Shown one piece after another: positions 15,556 to 24,654 of a stretch of 42,014 bases of DNA. Every line of letters starts with the position of its first letter. The stretch's first letter is position 1. This DNA comes from Deltaproteobacteria bacterium (GTDB lineage: Bacteria; Desulfobacterota; B13-G15; RBG-16-54-18), in assembly GCA_019308925.1 (NCBI GenBank), contig JAFDHG010000011.1, positions 1 through 42,014 of the forward strand, given 5' to 3'. Position numbers and translations under genes: made by a program. The notes below the pieces were generated by a model that made no database searches, was not told the origin of the DNA, and worked only from the letters and a program-made list of their open reading frames with translations.

Positions 15556-16728
15556 ATGGAAAAGAAGGTTGGAATTATAGGAGTAGGGCAGAGTGCCTTT
15601 GTCCGAGGATATCCCGGTTCTATCCGGGAGTTGGCCTTTGATGGTTTTAAAGAGGCGATGGAGGATGCAAAGATATCGGTTAAGGATATAGATGCCTCCA
15701 TCATTGCCTCTGCCCCAGAGTATGATAAACAGAGATCACCTGCAGGGGTAATTGCTGAATACCTTGGGCTTGTCCCTAAACCCACATGTTATGTTGAGAC
15801 TGTCTGTTCTTCCAGCAGTATGGGAGTGATGGTGGCCTATTCCATGATTCAAGCTGGTCTCTATGATGTGATCGCAGTTGTTGGGTTCCAAAAGATGTCA
15901 GAGCTCTCCTCGATGGAGGTCCAGGAGAGGATGGGAAGGGGTGCCGATATCCAGTGGGAAGCTCCTTTTGGAACTATGATGCCGGCATATTATGCCATGT
16001 ATGCCCAGGCCTATATGGCAAAATATGGGTTAACCCTTGATGATCTGGCCAATGTCAGGGTTAAAGCAGCTACCTATGGCCAGTTAAACGAGAAGGCGGT
16101 CTACCGAAAGGCAGTAAAATTAGAAGACTTTAGTGATCCAGAAAGTCGGATCTCAGGTCCGATAGCGGATCCATTGAGGGTAGGTGACTGCTGCGCCAAT
16201 GCAGATGGTTCTTCTGCTATTATCGTAGCGAGCGAAGAAAAGGCCAAGGCCATGTGTGAGAAACCGGTCTGGATTTTGGGGGTGGGGGCCGCCTCCGAAG
16301 CGGTCAATATGGCGGGGAGACCTAATCTTACTGGTGGTTTAAGGGTAGGGATTGAGGCAGGAAAAGCGGCCTTCAAGATGGCAGGGTTGACCCCTAAGGA
16401 TATTGATGTGGCTGAGGTTCACGATTGCTTCACCATCGCTGAGCTGATGGCCTACGAAAACTTGGGGTTTGCCAAACCAGGCGAAGGTAAGGAGCTGATC
16501 CGATCAAAGGAGACTTATAAGGAAGGGAGTATCCCGATTAATGTTGATGGTGGACTCCTCTCCAAAGGCCATCCCATCGGTGCTACTGGAGGCTCTCAGA
16601 TCAGGACAATCGTTTTGCAGCTTAGGGGAGAGGCAGGAGCAATGCAGGTCAAAGACCCTGCTATTGGCCTGGTTCACAATATTGGCGGTGTGGGTCTGTA
16701 TGGAAATGTGACTATATTAGGGAGGTAA
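15556..16728 (+). CDS. Thiolase-family acyl-CoA acetyltransferase (SCP-x-like)
   Basis: 390 residues of the thiolase superfamily: nucleophile Cys in YVETVCSSSSMGVMVAY (near residue 89), EVHDCFTIAEL, GGLLSKGHPIGATGGSQI with the active-site His, and HNIGGVGLYGN. It lacks the second-cysteine motif typical of biosynthetic acetoacetyl-CoA thiolases ('CASG'-type), which fits the SCP-x/archaeal-like group. It is followed after 2 bases by a DUF35 zinc/OB-fold gene. Such thiolase-DUF35 pairs form complexes (for example BbsAB in benzylsuccinate oxidation and the archaeal acetoacetyl-CoA thiolase). An acyl-CoA chain-cleaving or chain-forming role is likely; the substrate is unknown. A GAGGGGG site lies before ATG. 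Confidence 0.88.
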   Translation: MEKKVGIIGVGQSAFVRGYPGSIRELAFDGFKEAMEDAKISVKDIDASIIASAPEYDKQRSPAGVIAEYLGLVPKPTCYVETVCSSSSMGVMVAYSMIQAGLYDVIAVVGFQKMSELSSMEVQERMGRGADIQWEAPFGTMMPAYYAMYAQAYMAKYGLTLDDLANVRVKAATYGQLNEKAVYRKAVKLEDFSDPESRISGPIADPLRVGDCCANADGSSAIIVASEEKAKAMCEKPVWILGVGAASEAVNMAGRPNLTGGLRVGIEAGKAAFKMAGLTPKDIDVAEVHDCFTIAELMAYENLGFAKPGEGKELIRSKETYKEGSIPINVDGGLLSKGHPIGATGGSQIRTIVLQLRGEAGAMQVKDPAIGLVHNIGGVGLYGNVTILGR

Positions 16729-16730
16729 AA

Positions 16731-17168
16731 ATGGCTAAAAAAGAAAAGGAAGAAGATACCAGGTTCAGCAAGTTCGGTACGGTAAGTTTTACTGCCCTTA
16801 CCAAGACTAATGACTTTATAGACTACCTGGAAGGAGGAAAGGTCATGGGGACAAGGTGCAAGAATTGTGGCAAGGCCTTCTTTCCTCCCCGTGCCGATTG
16901 CTATAATTGCCTCTCCAGTGATATGGAGTGGTTTGAAGTTTCAGGGAAGGGAAGGCTTTTGAGCCACACGAATCTGATGTATGCCCCTGTCGGTTTTGAG
17001 GATGATCTCCCCTATGCCCTGGCATTGGTTGACTACGGAGACTATAAGATCTTCGGGAGGCTGAACAAGGAGATCCCTGGAGGGGAGATCAAAGTAGGAA
17101 TGGAGGTGGTACCCAAGGTGGTAAAGCTACCTGAAGGGCACATAACCTATGAGTTCACTAAGGCATAG
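16731..17168 (+). CDS. DUF35 zinc-ribbon/OB-fold acyl-CoA-associated protein
   Basis: 145 residues. After a charged N-terminus and a helix (FIDYLEGGKVMGTRC) there is a rubredoxin-like zinc ribbon, CKNCGKAFFPPRADCYNC. An OB-fold follows (GKGRLLSHTNLMYAPVGF, PYALALVDYGDYKIFGRL, IKVGMEVVPKVV). In known complexes DUF35 proteins bridge a thiolase to its partner enzyme or bind the CoA. It is 2 bases downstream of the thiolase and clearly co-translated. No HMG-CoA synthase gene follows, so the archaeal three-gene complex is not complete here. Confidence 0.9.
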   Translation: MAKKEKEEDTRFSKFGTVSFTALTKTNDFIDYLEGGKVMGTRCKNCGKAFFPPRADCYNCLSSDMEWFEVSGKGRLLSHTNLMYAPVGFEDDLPYALALVDYGDYKIFGRLNKEIPGGEIKVGMEVVPKVVKLPEGHITYEFTKA

Positions 17169-17279
17169 GAAGAAGTGCAGGAAAAGGAGAGGTTCCTTTC
17201 GTCAAGAAGGAAATGGGTTCTCTTGACTCAGGGTTTATTTAATATGTGTGTTCGTTAAAGTTGCTGCCTTCGTCTCTTA

Positions 17280-18389
17280 CTAGAACTTAAACTCTTTCTC
17301 ATAAAAAAGCTTCAAGCAGGCATCTACAACCTTAGGATCGTAAAGGATACCCTTATTATGTAAGATCTCCTCTAGTGCATCACCTATACCGCGAGCCGCT
17401 CGGTAAGGTCGGTGAGAAGCCATGGCCTCAACAACGTCAGCTACAGCCAAGATCCTTGTCTCTAGGAGGATATCATCACCAGAGAGCCCCTGGGGATATC
17501 CAGAACCATCCTGTCTCTCGTGATGTTGCAGCACTATTTGGGCAACAGGCCATGGAAATTCCACGGTCTTCAGTATATCGTAACCAACTCGGGGATGAGT
17601 TTTAATCATATCGAATTCGATCTCGCTCAACTGCTCGGGCTTGCTGAGAATTTCGGCAGGTATATGTATCTTGCCGATATCGTGAATAGACGCTGCCAGT
17701 CGGAGCCCCTCGATCTGCTCCCCAGAAATGCCCATCTCTCTGGCGATGGCACAGGCAAGATCCATCACCCGCCGTTGATGACCAGCAGTATAAGGATCCC
17801 TTATTTCAACTATCAATGCCATAGTCTGGATGATTCCCCCCAAGATTTTTCGCACTTTCTCTAGACTATGTTGTAATTCTTTCTCTACATGCTTGCGCTC
17901 GGTGATTTCTCTTTCCAGGTCCAGCATCTTTTTCTCCAGCTTTTTCACCAGACGCTCGCTGTAGAGCTTAAAGACCTCTTTCTCCTCTGAAATCGGCTTC
18001 CTGGGCTCTACCTTGCCCTTCTCAACATCCCTAATCAAACTTTTAATGGTCTTTATGAACTCATCCGGCTCAGCGGGTTTTCGTATGAACTTATCCGCTC
18101 CCAGCTTTAAGGCGAACTCCTCATCTTTTTCATCGATATAGGTGGCTGTGTAGAAAATAAAGAGGCTATCCTTCAGTTTGTCGTCCCCCTTCACCTCCCT
18201 GCAAAGCTGAAACCCATCCATGACCGGCATGAGGATATCGGCGATTATCATACCAAAGCGCTCGGCACGAAGTTTTTCCAGGGCTTCCGCTCCATTGGTA
18301 GCCGATACCACCTCGTAATCGTTGCCTTTCAGCAAAGTCTCCAATAGGTAGAGGTTCTCTTTCTCATCGTCCACGATAAGGATTTTCAT
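17280..18389 (-). CDS. Response regulator with HD-GYP output domain
   Basis: 369 residues. Receiver domain 1-120 with acidic pocket Asp7/Asp8, phospho-acceptor Asp51 (IIADILMP) and FIRKP lysine; coiled-coil linker about 140-185; then HD-GYP: AGHQRRVMDLACAIA, the HD pair in SIHDIGKIHIP, HHERQDGSGYPQGL (GYP motif) and ILAVADVVEAM. HD-GYP enzymes hydrolyse cyclic-di-GMP, so this is a phosphorylation-controlled phosphodiesterase. All visible metal ligands are kept. It is last of the four-gene operon (binding protein, histidine kinase, receiver, HD-GYP), 13 bases after the receiver gene, and is a likely output of that kinase. Confidence 0.92.
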   Translation of the reverse strand: MKILIVDDEKENLYLLETLLKGNDYEVVSATNGAEALEKLRAERFGMIIADILMPVMDGFQLCREVKGDDKLKDSLFIFYTATYIDEKDEEFALKLGADKFIRKPAEPDEFIKTIKSLIRDVEKGKVEPRKPISEEKEVFKLYSERLVKKLEKKMLDLEREITERKHVEKELQHSLEKVRKILGGIIQTMALIVEIRDPYTAGHQRRVMDLACAIAREMGISGEQIEGLRLAASIHDIGKIHIPAEILSKPEQLSEIEFDMIKTHPRVGYDILKTVEFPWPVAQIVLQHHERQDGSGYPQGLSGDDILLETRILAVADVVEAMASHRPYRAARGIGDALEEILHNKGILYDPKVVDACLKLFYEKEFKF

Positions 18390-18402
18390 TTTCTCCCTCC
18401 GT

Positions 18403-18762
18403 TCATAGGTATTTCTCTATCTCCGCCATGAAGGTTTCAGGGTTGATGGGCTTTTCGATGTAGCCGGTGCAGCCGGCAGCCAGGGCCTTCTCCTTATCAC
18501 CTGCCATGGCGTAGGAAGTTAGAGCGATAATGGAAATCTCACTATCTGCCTCAGATGCTCTTATCCTTTTCGTGGCTTCCAGACCGTCAATGTCCGGGAG
18601 TTGAAGGTCCATGATGATCAAATCCGGCTTCTCCTTGACCGCCAATTCCACACCCTCAGCACCCTCCCTCGCCTCGATGACCTCGAACCCGTTCTTCTCA
18701 AGGATGAACCGGATCAGATAGAGATTGGTCTCGTTGTCCTCAACAACCAGCACCCTCTTCAT
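18403..18762 (-). CDS. Single-domain response regulator (receiver only)
   Basis: 119 residues of CheY-like receiver: acidic Glu8/Asp9, phospho-acceptor Asp52 (LIIMDLQLPDIDG), the Thr/Ser switch in ALTSYAM and Lys in GYIEKPIN. No output domain follows, so it may relay phosphate or bind a target. The ATG overlaps the end of the histidine-kinase gene by 4 bases (ATGA), so the two are translationally coupled and it is the kinase's probable direct partner. Confidence 0.93.
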   Translation of the reverse strand: MKRVLVVEDNETNLYLIRFILEKNGFEVIEAREGAEGVELAVKEKPDLIIMDLQLPDIDGLEATKRIRASEADSEISIIALTSYAMAGDKEKALAAGCTGYIEKPINPETFMAEIEKYL

Positions 18763-21068
18763 TTCTTTGTTCCTCCTCTTAGTGGTATGGTAAAGGTGAA
18801 CTCGCTTCCCCTGTCATATTCGCTCTTCGCAGAGATTTCGCCACCCAGAAGGGCGAGCAGCTTCTTGCAGAGGTATAGCCCCAGCCCGGTTCCTTCGTAC
18901 TTCTTCGTAAGGGACATGTCAATCTGCTGGAAAGGCTCGAAGAGCCTGTTCACGCCCTCTTTTTTTATCCCTATCCCCGTATCAGTGACGCGCATCTCCA
19001 GATTCTCATCTCTTAAAACTCTGGCGGTAATCCTTACGCTCCCCTGGTCGGTGAACTTGACGGCATTGCTCACAAGATTCATCAAGACCTGCTTCACACG
19101 TCTCCTATCGCTGAAGGGCGTGATGCCTTCGGGTACTTCTGTGAGAAGCTCCAGGCCCCTCTCCATTACCGCAGGTGAGAAGGTCTCAACCACCTCTCCC
19201 ACCACATCATCGAGCCTGAATTCCTCCAGCGAGAGTTCCACCTTTCCGGCCTCTATCTTGGATATGTCCAGAAGGTCGTTGATCAGGCTCAGAAGATGAT
19301 GGGCGCTGTTCTTCACCATGATGAGCTGTTTTCTCTGCTCCTCGCTGATTTCCCCGACCATGCCCATCAGGATTATGCCAGTGAAACCTATGATTGAGTT
19401 CAGCGGCGTCCTGAGTTCATGGCTCATGCTGGCCAGGAATATGGATTTAAGGCGGTCAGCTTCCTTAAGGCGGATATTCGCCTCTTCGAGCTGTTCTGCA
19501 GATTGCTTCAGCGCCTCCTCCGCCCGCCGGCGCTCGGTGATGTCTCTTGCGGCGGCGAACACCCCGGCTACACGCCCCTGTGCATCTTTATAAACAGAAG
19601 CATTGTAAAGGACAGGAGTAACTCTTCCATCACGGTGCTTGATCTCAAGTGGATAATCCCGGACATAATTATCTCGGAAAACCTGTTGGTAAACCTTACG
19701 AGCCGCATCAGGGTCAATGAAGTAGTTTGAAAAGTCCGTCCCGATAAGCTCCTTGCTGGATAGTCCCGTGATTAACTCCATTGCACGGTTTACATCAGTA
19801 ATCTTGCCTTCGGCTGAGAGCGTCACCAAAGCATCCAGATTGGCTTCAAAGAGCCCGCGCGTATAATCTCTGGAAACTGTTGTCCGCCGCAAGTCTTCGA
19901 TCATCTTTTTGAAAGAAGTAGCCAGTTCACCGATTTCATCATTTGACTCGACCTCAACCTGGGTATCCAGGTTCCCCCGGGCAATTTCGATTGTAGCATC
20001 TCTGAGTTTTGTAACAGGTTTAGAGATGGAACGGGAGATAAAAAAGGCAATAAGAATACTCATTGTGATCAAAATAAGAGAAGCGGCTATCATACTGTTT
20101 CTTAATACAAAAGCGGGTTTTAATACCTCTTCTGCATCATGTCTCACCACAAGCATCCATTGCAGTCCTTCAAAGTCCCTGTAACCTTTTGAGTGTGCAT
20201 AGGAAAACAATTTTTCTCTTCCGCCCTCTTCGGCAACAAAGAATCCGCTTTCACCTTTTATATTCTTGAAAAACTCTTTCTCAGATACATCTTCTAAAAA
20301 TTTGTATGGTTTTGTTGCATAAATTAGTCTCCCATCCTTTGTGATTAATTCGATTTCTGTTGTTTCATATTTTTTTGTAGCAATCACTGCCTCCTTTATA
20401 AGTCCGGTAACATCAATTGCTGCCTTTATTATCCCTATAAAGTTTCCTTTTTCATTATCAACCCTTATCCCAATACTAATGCTATATATTCCAGCACTTT
20501 CACCATATTCAACGTCACCCACATAAAGACCTCTTTCTTTTGCAATTTGCCACCATTCTTCATCCTCCTGCCTGTAATCAGAAGTCCTTCCAGTTTGAGC
20601 AACATTTGCTCCGTATTTATTCGTCACAGAAACTTCTCCAAAAACCCGGTAGCCATATTTTTTTTCATAAAGTTCAATAAATTCTTTTCTTAGATTATTT
20701 GACAATTCATTGCTAATCAGTTCTTGCATGAAAGGGGTTATTTCTTCTTTTGGTGCAGAAGTCCATTTTTTATCTTTTTTGTTAATATACTCTTGTATAT
20801 TATCTAATTTCTCAAATTCTTGATTTGATTCTGAAACGGTTTTTTGTAACCACAAACCATGGGAGCGTGCCCGAAGGTGCTCAATCCTAAAATAGATGAT
20901 ATTATCAATTCTTTTAAGCATTTCCTCAATCAATGACGTAGAACTCTCACCAACAGATTCCTGCAGCGATTTCTGGCTCCTATTAACTGAATACAGTGTA
21001 AGAGCAACCATTAGTAATACAACCAGCATAAAGCCAATAATTAATTTTGTGCTTATTTTTATTCTCAT
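18759..21068 (-). CDS. Membrane sensor histidine kinase (Cache-HAMP-PAS-HisKA-HATPase)
   Basis: 769 residues. Transmembrane helix 10-28; a large periplasmic sensor region about 45-315 with Cache features (NKYGANVAQTGRTSDYRQEDEEW, IGIIKAAIDVTG); second transmembrane helix about 323-345; HAMP about 346-395; PAS about 405-515 (TDVNRAMELITGLS...AAARDITERRRAEE); HisKA with phospho-His550 in ASMSHELRTPLNS; HATPase with NLVSNAVKF, DTGIGI and GTGLGLYLCKKL. It is complete for an autokinase. It lies 25 bases after a membrane-anchored binding protein that may present a ligand, and overlaps its receiver gene. The ligand is unknown. Confidence 0.95.
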   Translation of the reverse strand: MRIKISTKLIIGFMLVVLLMVALTLYSVNRSQKSLQESVGESSTSLIEEMLKRIDNIIYFRIEHLRARSHGLWLQKTVSESNQEFEKLDNIQEYINKKDKKWTSAPKEEITPFMQELISNELSNNLRKEFIELYEKKYGYRVFGEVSVTNKYGANVAQTGRTSDYRQEDEEWWQIAKERGLYVGDVEYGESAGIYSISIGIRVDNEKGNFIGIIKAAIDVTGLIKEAVIATKKYETTEIELITKDGRLIYATKPYKFLEDVSEKEFFKNIKGESGFFVAEEGGREKLFSYAHSKGYRDFEGLQWMLVVRHDAEEVLKPAFVLRNSMIAASLILITMSILIAFFISRSISKPVTKLRDATIEIARGNLDTQVEVESNDEIGELATSFKKMIEDLRRTTVSRDYTRGLFEANLDALVTLSAEGKITDVNRAMELITGLSSKELIGTDFSNYFIDPDAARKVYQQVFRDNYVRDYPLEIKHRDGRVTPVLYNASVYKDAQGRVAGVFAAARDITERRRAEEALKQSAEQLEEANIRLKEADRLKSIFLASMSHELRTPLNSIIGFTGIILMGMVGEISEEQRKQLIMVKNSAHHLLSLINDLLDISKIEAGKVELSLEEFRLDDVVGEVVETFSPAVMERGLELLTEVPEGITPFSDRRRVKQVLMNLVSNAVKFTDQGSVRITARVLRDENLEMRVTDTGIGIKKEGVNRLFEPFQQIDMSLTKKYEGTGLGLYLCKKLLALLGGEISAKSEYDRGSEFTFTIPLRGGTKK

Positions 21069-21093
21069 GTCTTTTATTTTTTATTCCTCCTTT

Positions 21094-22200
21094 TTATCGC
21101 AGATACTTAACCTCTCCATCTACAATCTGGGCAGTATCCAATAGAAAAGCTATACCGTGTTCTCCTCGTTTTACATCAAGATTTCCAAAAACTCCGGGGT
21201 ATATGAAACCGTCTTCCAGCAGACTCTTCACACTCTCACGAGAAATTTCTTTATCCTCCAACAGACCTGCCAGCAGTTTTATGAGGTCGTAACCGTTTGC
21301 TGCATAATGGTTGAAAGGCCTGTTGTATTCGGTCTCATATTTTTCCTTTACCTCTTTGGCAAAGAGATAGTTTGGATTGTAAATGATGGGTGCGGCTACA
21401 TATACCCCATTTGCCTCTGGCATGCTTCTGACAGAAGGCAAGGTAGCAGTGGCTGGCCCAAGTATAAACCCGCTAAAATTCTCTTTTTTCAATTGCTTAA
21501 ACACATTCTTAAGATTACTGTCAAAACCCACAGAATAGATTGCTTCCATATCTTTAAGTTTTGCTATTTGCTTTTTGAAATCAGAGTCCTTCGCCTCAAA
21601 GGTTTTACCTCTGACTATTCCCCCAGTTCTTTCAAACTCTTTCTTGAGTAATTCAAAGACAGATGTACCATAATCATCATTTAAGTAAAGTATGCCAAGC
21701 TTCTTGACCTTCAGTTCTTCCAACATTGACAGGATTGGTGGCACTTCAGCCTCTGCTGTTGCGTAATACCTGAAAACCCATTCATTTTGCTCTGTAAGTT
21801 TTGGATTTGTTACTACTAATCCAACAAGAACAACTTCATTTTCCTCTGCCAGAGGAGCTAAAGCCATCGAAACAGAACTTAAGGTTGAGACATACAAAAC
21901 AGGGTGATGAGTTGCTTCTATTTTGCTAAATGCCTCTTCACCTTTTTGTGTGCTTGTTTTGCTGTCTCCAATAATCAATTCTATTTTCTTTCCATTTATT
22001 CCACCCCAGGAATTGATTTCATCAACAGCCAAAAGCATACCACCCTTTACTTCCTCTCCCACATATGATGCAGGGCCAGAAATTGAAAGCACTGCACCTA
22101 TTTTAATTGCCTTTTCTGCTTGCGACATAAAAAATATGACAATCGCTGCAATAACAACAACTGCAAGAATTCCAGAGATTAACTTAACACTTATCTTCAT
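21094..22200 (-). CDS. Membrane-anchored periplasmic binding protein (branched-chain amino-acid/LivJ type)
   Basis: 368 residues. The N-terminus is one hydrophobic helix (LISGILAVVVIAAIVIFF, about 8-25) without a lipobox or good cleavage site, so the protein is probably tethered in the inner membrane. The rest is a type I periplasmic binding fold: IKIGAVLSISGPASYVG, AVDEINSWGGINGKKI, GILYLNDDYGTS, and YAANGYDLIKLLA. ABC permease and ATPase genes are absent; instead a Cache histidine kinase follows after 25 bases. It therefore probably acts as a ligand-presenting co-sensor. An amino acid or other small organic ligand is likely from the family; identity cannot be told. Confidence 0.88.
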   Translation of the reverse strand: MKISVKLISGILAVVVIAAIVIFFMSQAEKAIKIGAVLSISGPASYVGEEVKGGMLLAVDEINSWGGINGKKIELIIGDSKTSTQKGEEAFSKIEATHHPVLYVSTLSSVSMALAPLAEENEVVLVGLVVTNPKLTEQNEWVFRYYATAEAEVPPILSMLEELKVKKLGILYLNDDYGTSVFELLKKEFERTGGIVRGKTFEAKDSDFKKQIAKLKDMEAIYSVGFDSNLKNVFKQLKKENFSGFILGPATATLPSVRSMPEANGVYVAAPIIYNPNYLFAKEVKEKYETEYNRPFNHYAANGYDLIKLLAGLLEDKEISRESVKSLLEDGFIYPGVFGNLDVKRGEHGIAFLLDTAQIVDGEVKYLR

Positions 22201-22310
22201 TTTTTTGACCCCCTTTTTGATTATTTCGCATAGTTTGCCCTATGGATCAGGCAAAGATGATTATATGGCTTGAATCTCCCCAGCTCATTTATGAGTTGGT
22301 CTTTTGTTTT

Positions 22311-22339
22311 ACCTGCCTGTGCTAACACGACAGACAGGT
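22311..22339. repeat. REP-like hairpin next to a transposase relic
   Basis: ACCTGCCTGT (22311-22320) pairs with ACAGACAGGT (22330-22339) around a 9-base loop, with one mismatch. It lies at the 3' side of a Y1/RAYT-type transposase fragment. REP hairpins and RAYT genes commonly occur together, which supports a common origin, but the family-specific foot tetranucleotide is not obvious. Confidence 0.45.
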
Positions 22340-22341
22340 CT

Positions 22342-22605
22342 TCATAAAAGTAAAAGGGGACGGTTCTGTTTTTCTTCTTTTCCACCATTCTTCGGTCTAC
22401 CTTTTGGCTTTATTAATTCCTCTATTTTATGTTTTCTCTTTATCTCCTCTATAAAGTTTTTGTTTCCATATATCATCCTTCTGTCCATCTCACCCTTCAT
22501 CGCATTTCTTCCCTTTATCATCCCTTTTACAAATTCTCTGTCGAGCAAAAGGAGAGCAGGGAATAATGTGAATATAATGTATCCTTCTTTAGAGAAGTAT
22601 ATCTA
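22342..22605 (-). pseudogene. C-terminal relic of a Y1/RAYT-like transposase
   Basis: The minus frame is open from about 22605 to the TGA at 22342. It reads a hydrophobic stretch, then LLDREFVKGMIKGRNAM, RRMIYGNKNFIEEIKRKHKI and EELIKPKGRPKNGG. 'GN..FIEEIK...GI...IKP.GRPKK' is the usual tail of REP-associated tyrosine (Y1, IS200-like) transposases. The catalytic HUH and Tyr region is missing, so this is a decayed fragment. The rest of 22201-22712 holds the REP-like hairpin at 22311 and nothing else I can identify. Confidence 0.55.
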
Positions 22606-22712
22606 AAATAGATTTATTGTCAACAATATAGGGAAATTAGCTCACGTCCCCGGTTTGGTTGCAGGATGGGAGCGGATATATGTTCTTCGGATAGCTGAAG
22701 CGTTAAGAGGTA

Positions 22713-24425
22713 TTAAAACTCCCCGAACAAGGGGATGATCTCGAATCTTGTCACATCCACCAACCCCTTGTCTGTGATCTTTAACTCCGGGATCACAGGT
22801 AGCGCCAAAAAGGAGAGGGTCATAAAAGGGTCCTCCAACTTGCCCCCCATCTCCTTGACTGTCCGGTGCAGGAGATCAAGCCTGTCCCTCACCTCCTCTA
22901 TGGATAGATCGGCAATCAGCCCCCCGATGGGCAGGGGTAGGGAGGCCAATACCCTTCCCCCTCTTATTGCGATCAACCCTCCCTTCATCTCAACGATCCC
23001 CTGCACTGCCTGGGCCATGTCCTCATCCATCACCCCTACTACCACGATGTTGTGAGAATCATGGGCCACAGAGGAGGCGATGGCCCCATCTCGCAGGCCA
23101 AAGCCCTTGACAAAACCCAACCCCACGTTTCCTATCCCCTTATGTCTCTCTACCACCGCGATCTTCAGGATATCCCCTGAGGGGTCGGCCACAGCCACCC
23201 CTCCCTCTGTCTTGACCTCATAAAACCCCCTTTTTGTCACGATCTGGTTTGGGATGACCTCGATGACCTTCGCCGTGGTGGTCTGGGCCTTTATCTGGAA
23301 TCGCTGGGTGGAGAAACCCTGGATGTGGAAAGTATTCTCTGTTTCGATCCTCTCCTCCTCAATGGCCCCAGGGAGGACCTTTCCCTCTTCGGCCACCAGG
23401 CGGCCATCCTTGAAGACCCGCTGGATCTTGACCTCTTTGAGGTCTTCTATCACCAGGAGGTCTGCTCGATAGCCAGGGGCGATGGCCCCGATTCCTGGGA
23501 GGGGGAAGTATTCGGCAGGGTTGATTGTGGCCATCTGGATAGCGATGATTGGATCGATCCCCAACTGAATGGCCTTTCTCACACAGTGATCTATGCTTCC
23601 CTCGGAGATGAGGTCCGCGGGGTGGCGGTCGTCTGAGACGAACATGCATTGGTGGGCATTTTTCGGAGTGACCAAAGGGATGAGTTCCTCCAGGTTTTTG
23701 GCTGTGGAACCCTCTCTGATCATGATGTACATCCCCTTGGCCAGCTTCTCCTCGGCTTCTTCTCTTCGGGTGCATTCGTGATCCGAGGATATCCCGGCGA
23801 TGATATAGGCAGTGAGGTCCTTGTCGCTGAGCCCTGGGGCGTGGCCATCCACCCTTTTGCCCTGGGCCATCTGAATCTTTTTCAGCACCTCTGGCACCCT
23901 ATGGATTACCCCGGGGAAGTTCATCATCTCCCCCAGCCCCTTTACCCACTTTTCTTTCATGAGGCCTTGTAAATCCTCTGCCTTGATATCGGCCCCGGAT
24001 GTCTCCAAGGGGGTGGCCGGGACACAGGAGGGGAGCATGACATAGAGGTTTAAGGGGGTTGATTCCATCCCCTCTTGCATGAGCCTTATCCCCCTTATGC
24101 CCATGACATTGGCGATCTCGTGAAAGTCAGTCACCACCGTGGTCACCCCATGTGGGAGGATGGCCCTGGCATATTCCCTCATCCCGACCATGCTGCTCTC
24201 TATGTGGACATGGGCGTCGATGAAGCCAGGGGCAAGAAACTTCCCTTCCAAGTTCATTACCTCTCGGGTGCGATAGTGCCCGAAACCTACAACCATTCCT
24301 TGGGCGATGGCCACATCCCTGGGTTCGATCTTTCCCGAGAGGACATTGATGAGCTGGGCGTTTTTCAAAAGGAGGTCCACCTCCCTTTCACCCCTGGCGA
24401 ATGCTATGGCCTCTTTTAGCTCCAT
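22713..24425 (-). CDS. ade: Adenine deaminase
   Basis: 570 residues from ATG 24425, chosen because GGAGGAG lies just upstream; an in-frame TTG at 24437 is possible. Amidohydrolase that converts adenine to hypoxanthine in purine salvage. Metal ligands: FIDAHVHIESSM near residue 70, DFHEIANVMG, DGHAPGLSDKDL, GISSDHECT, and FVSDDRHPADL. The C-terminal AdeC domain has SSVAHDSHNIVVVGV and GGLIAIRGGRVLASLPLPIGGL. Length matches the family. It is a single-gene unit on the minus strand and is independent of its neighbours. Confidence 0.95.
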   Translation of the reverse strand: MELKEAIAFARGEREVDLLLKNAQLINVLSGKIEPRDVAIAQGMVVGFGHYRTREVMNLEGKFLAPGFIDAHVHIESSMVGMREYARAILPHGVTTVVTDFHEIANVMGIRGIRLMQEGMESTPLNLYVMLPSCVPATPLETSGADIKAEDLQGLMKEKWVKGLGEMMNFPGVIHRVPEVLKKIQMAQGKRVDGHAPGLSDKDLTAYIIAGISSDHECTRREEAEEKLAKGMYIMIREGSTAKNLEELIPLVTPKNAHQCMFVSDDRHPADLISEGSIDHCVRKAIQLGIDPIIAIQMATINPAEYFPLPGIGAIAPGYRADLLVIEDLKEVKIQRVFKDGRLVAEEGKVLPGAIEEERIETENTFHIQGFSTQRFQIKAQTTTAKVIEVIPNQIVTKRGFYEVKTEGGVAVADPSGDILKIAVVERHKGIGNVGLGFVKGFGLRDGAIASSVAHDSHNIVVVGVMDEDMAQAVQGIVEMKGGLIAIRGGRVLASLPLPIGGLIADLSIEEVRDRLDLLHRTVKEMGGKLEDPFMTLSFLALPVIPELKITDKGLVDVTRFEIIPLFGEF

Positions 24426-24654
24426 GATCTCCTCCAACTAAAGTGGTCTTTAAAATATACCCCCTTTGCAGTGGTAAGATAATTCAGGCAAATTTTACCA
24501 AGTTATACTAAGTAACATAGAGGATTAAGGAAGTGAAAATCAATAGAACTTTTTCAGTTCTCAGTTGACTCCTTCATCATCACCAAAGGAGAAAGGAGGC
24601 AGAAAAGAGGATGATAAGGAGAAGCGGGTATATGCAAGTCTACAGCTCTAATAG

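Noticed and set aside
17238-17251. TTTAATATGTGTGT shared with 40380-40393.
   Set aside because: A 14-base AT-rich match with only loose flanking similarity and different neighbours; not enough to define a repeat family.
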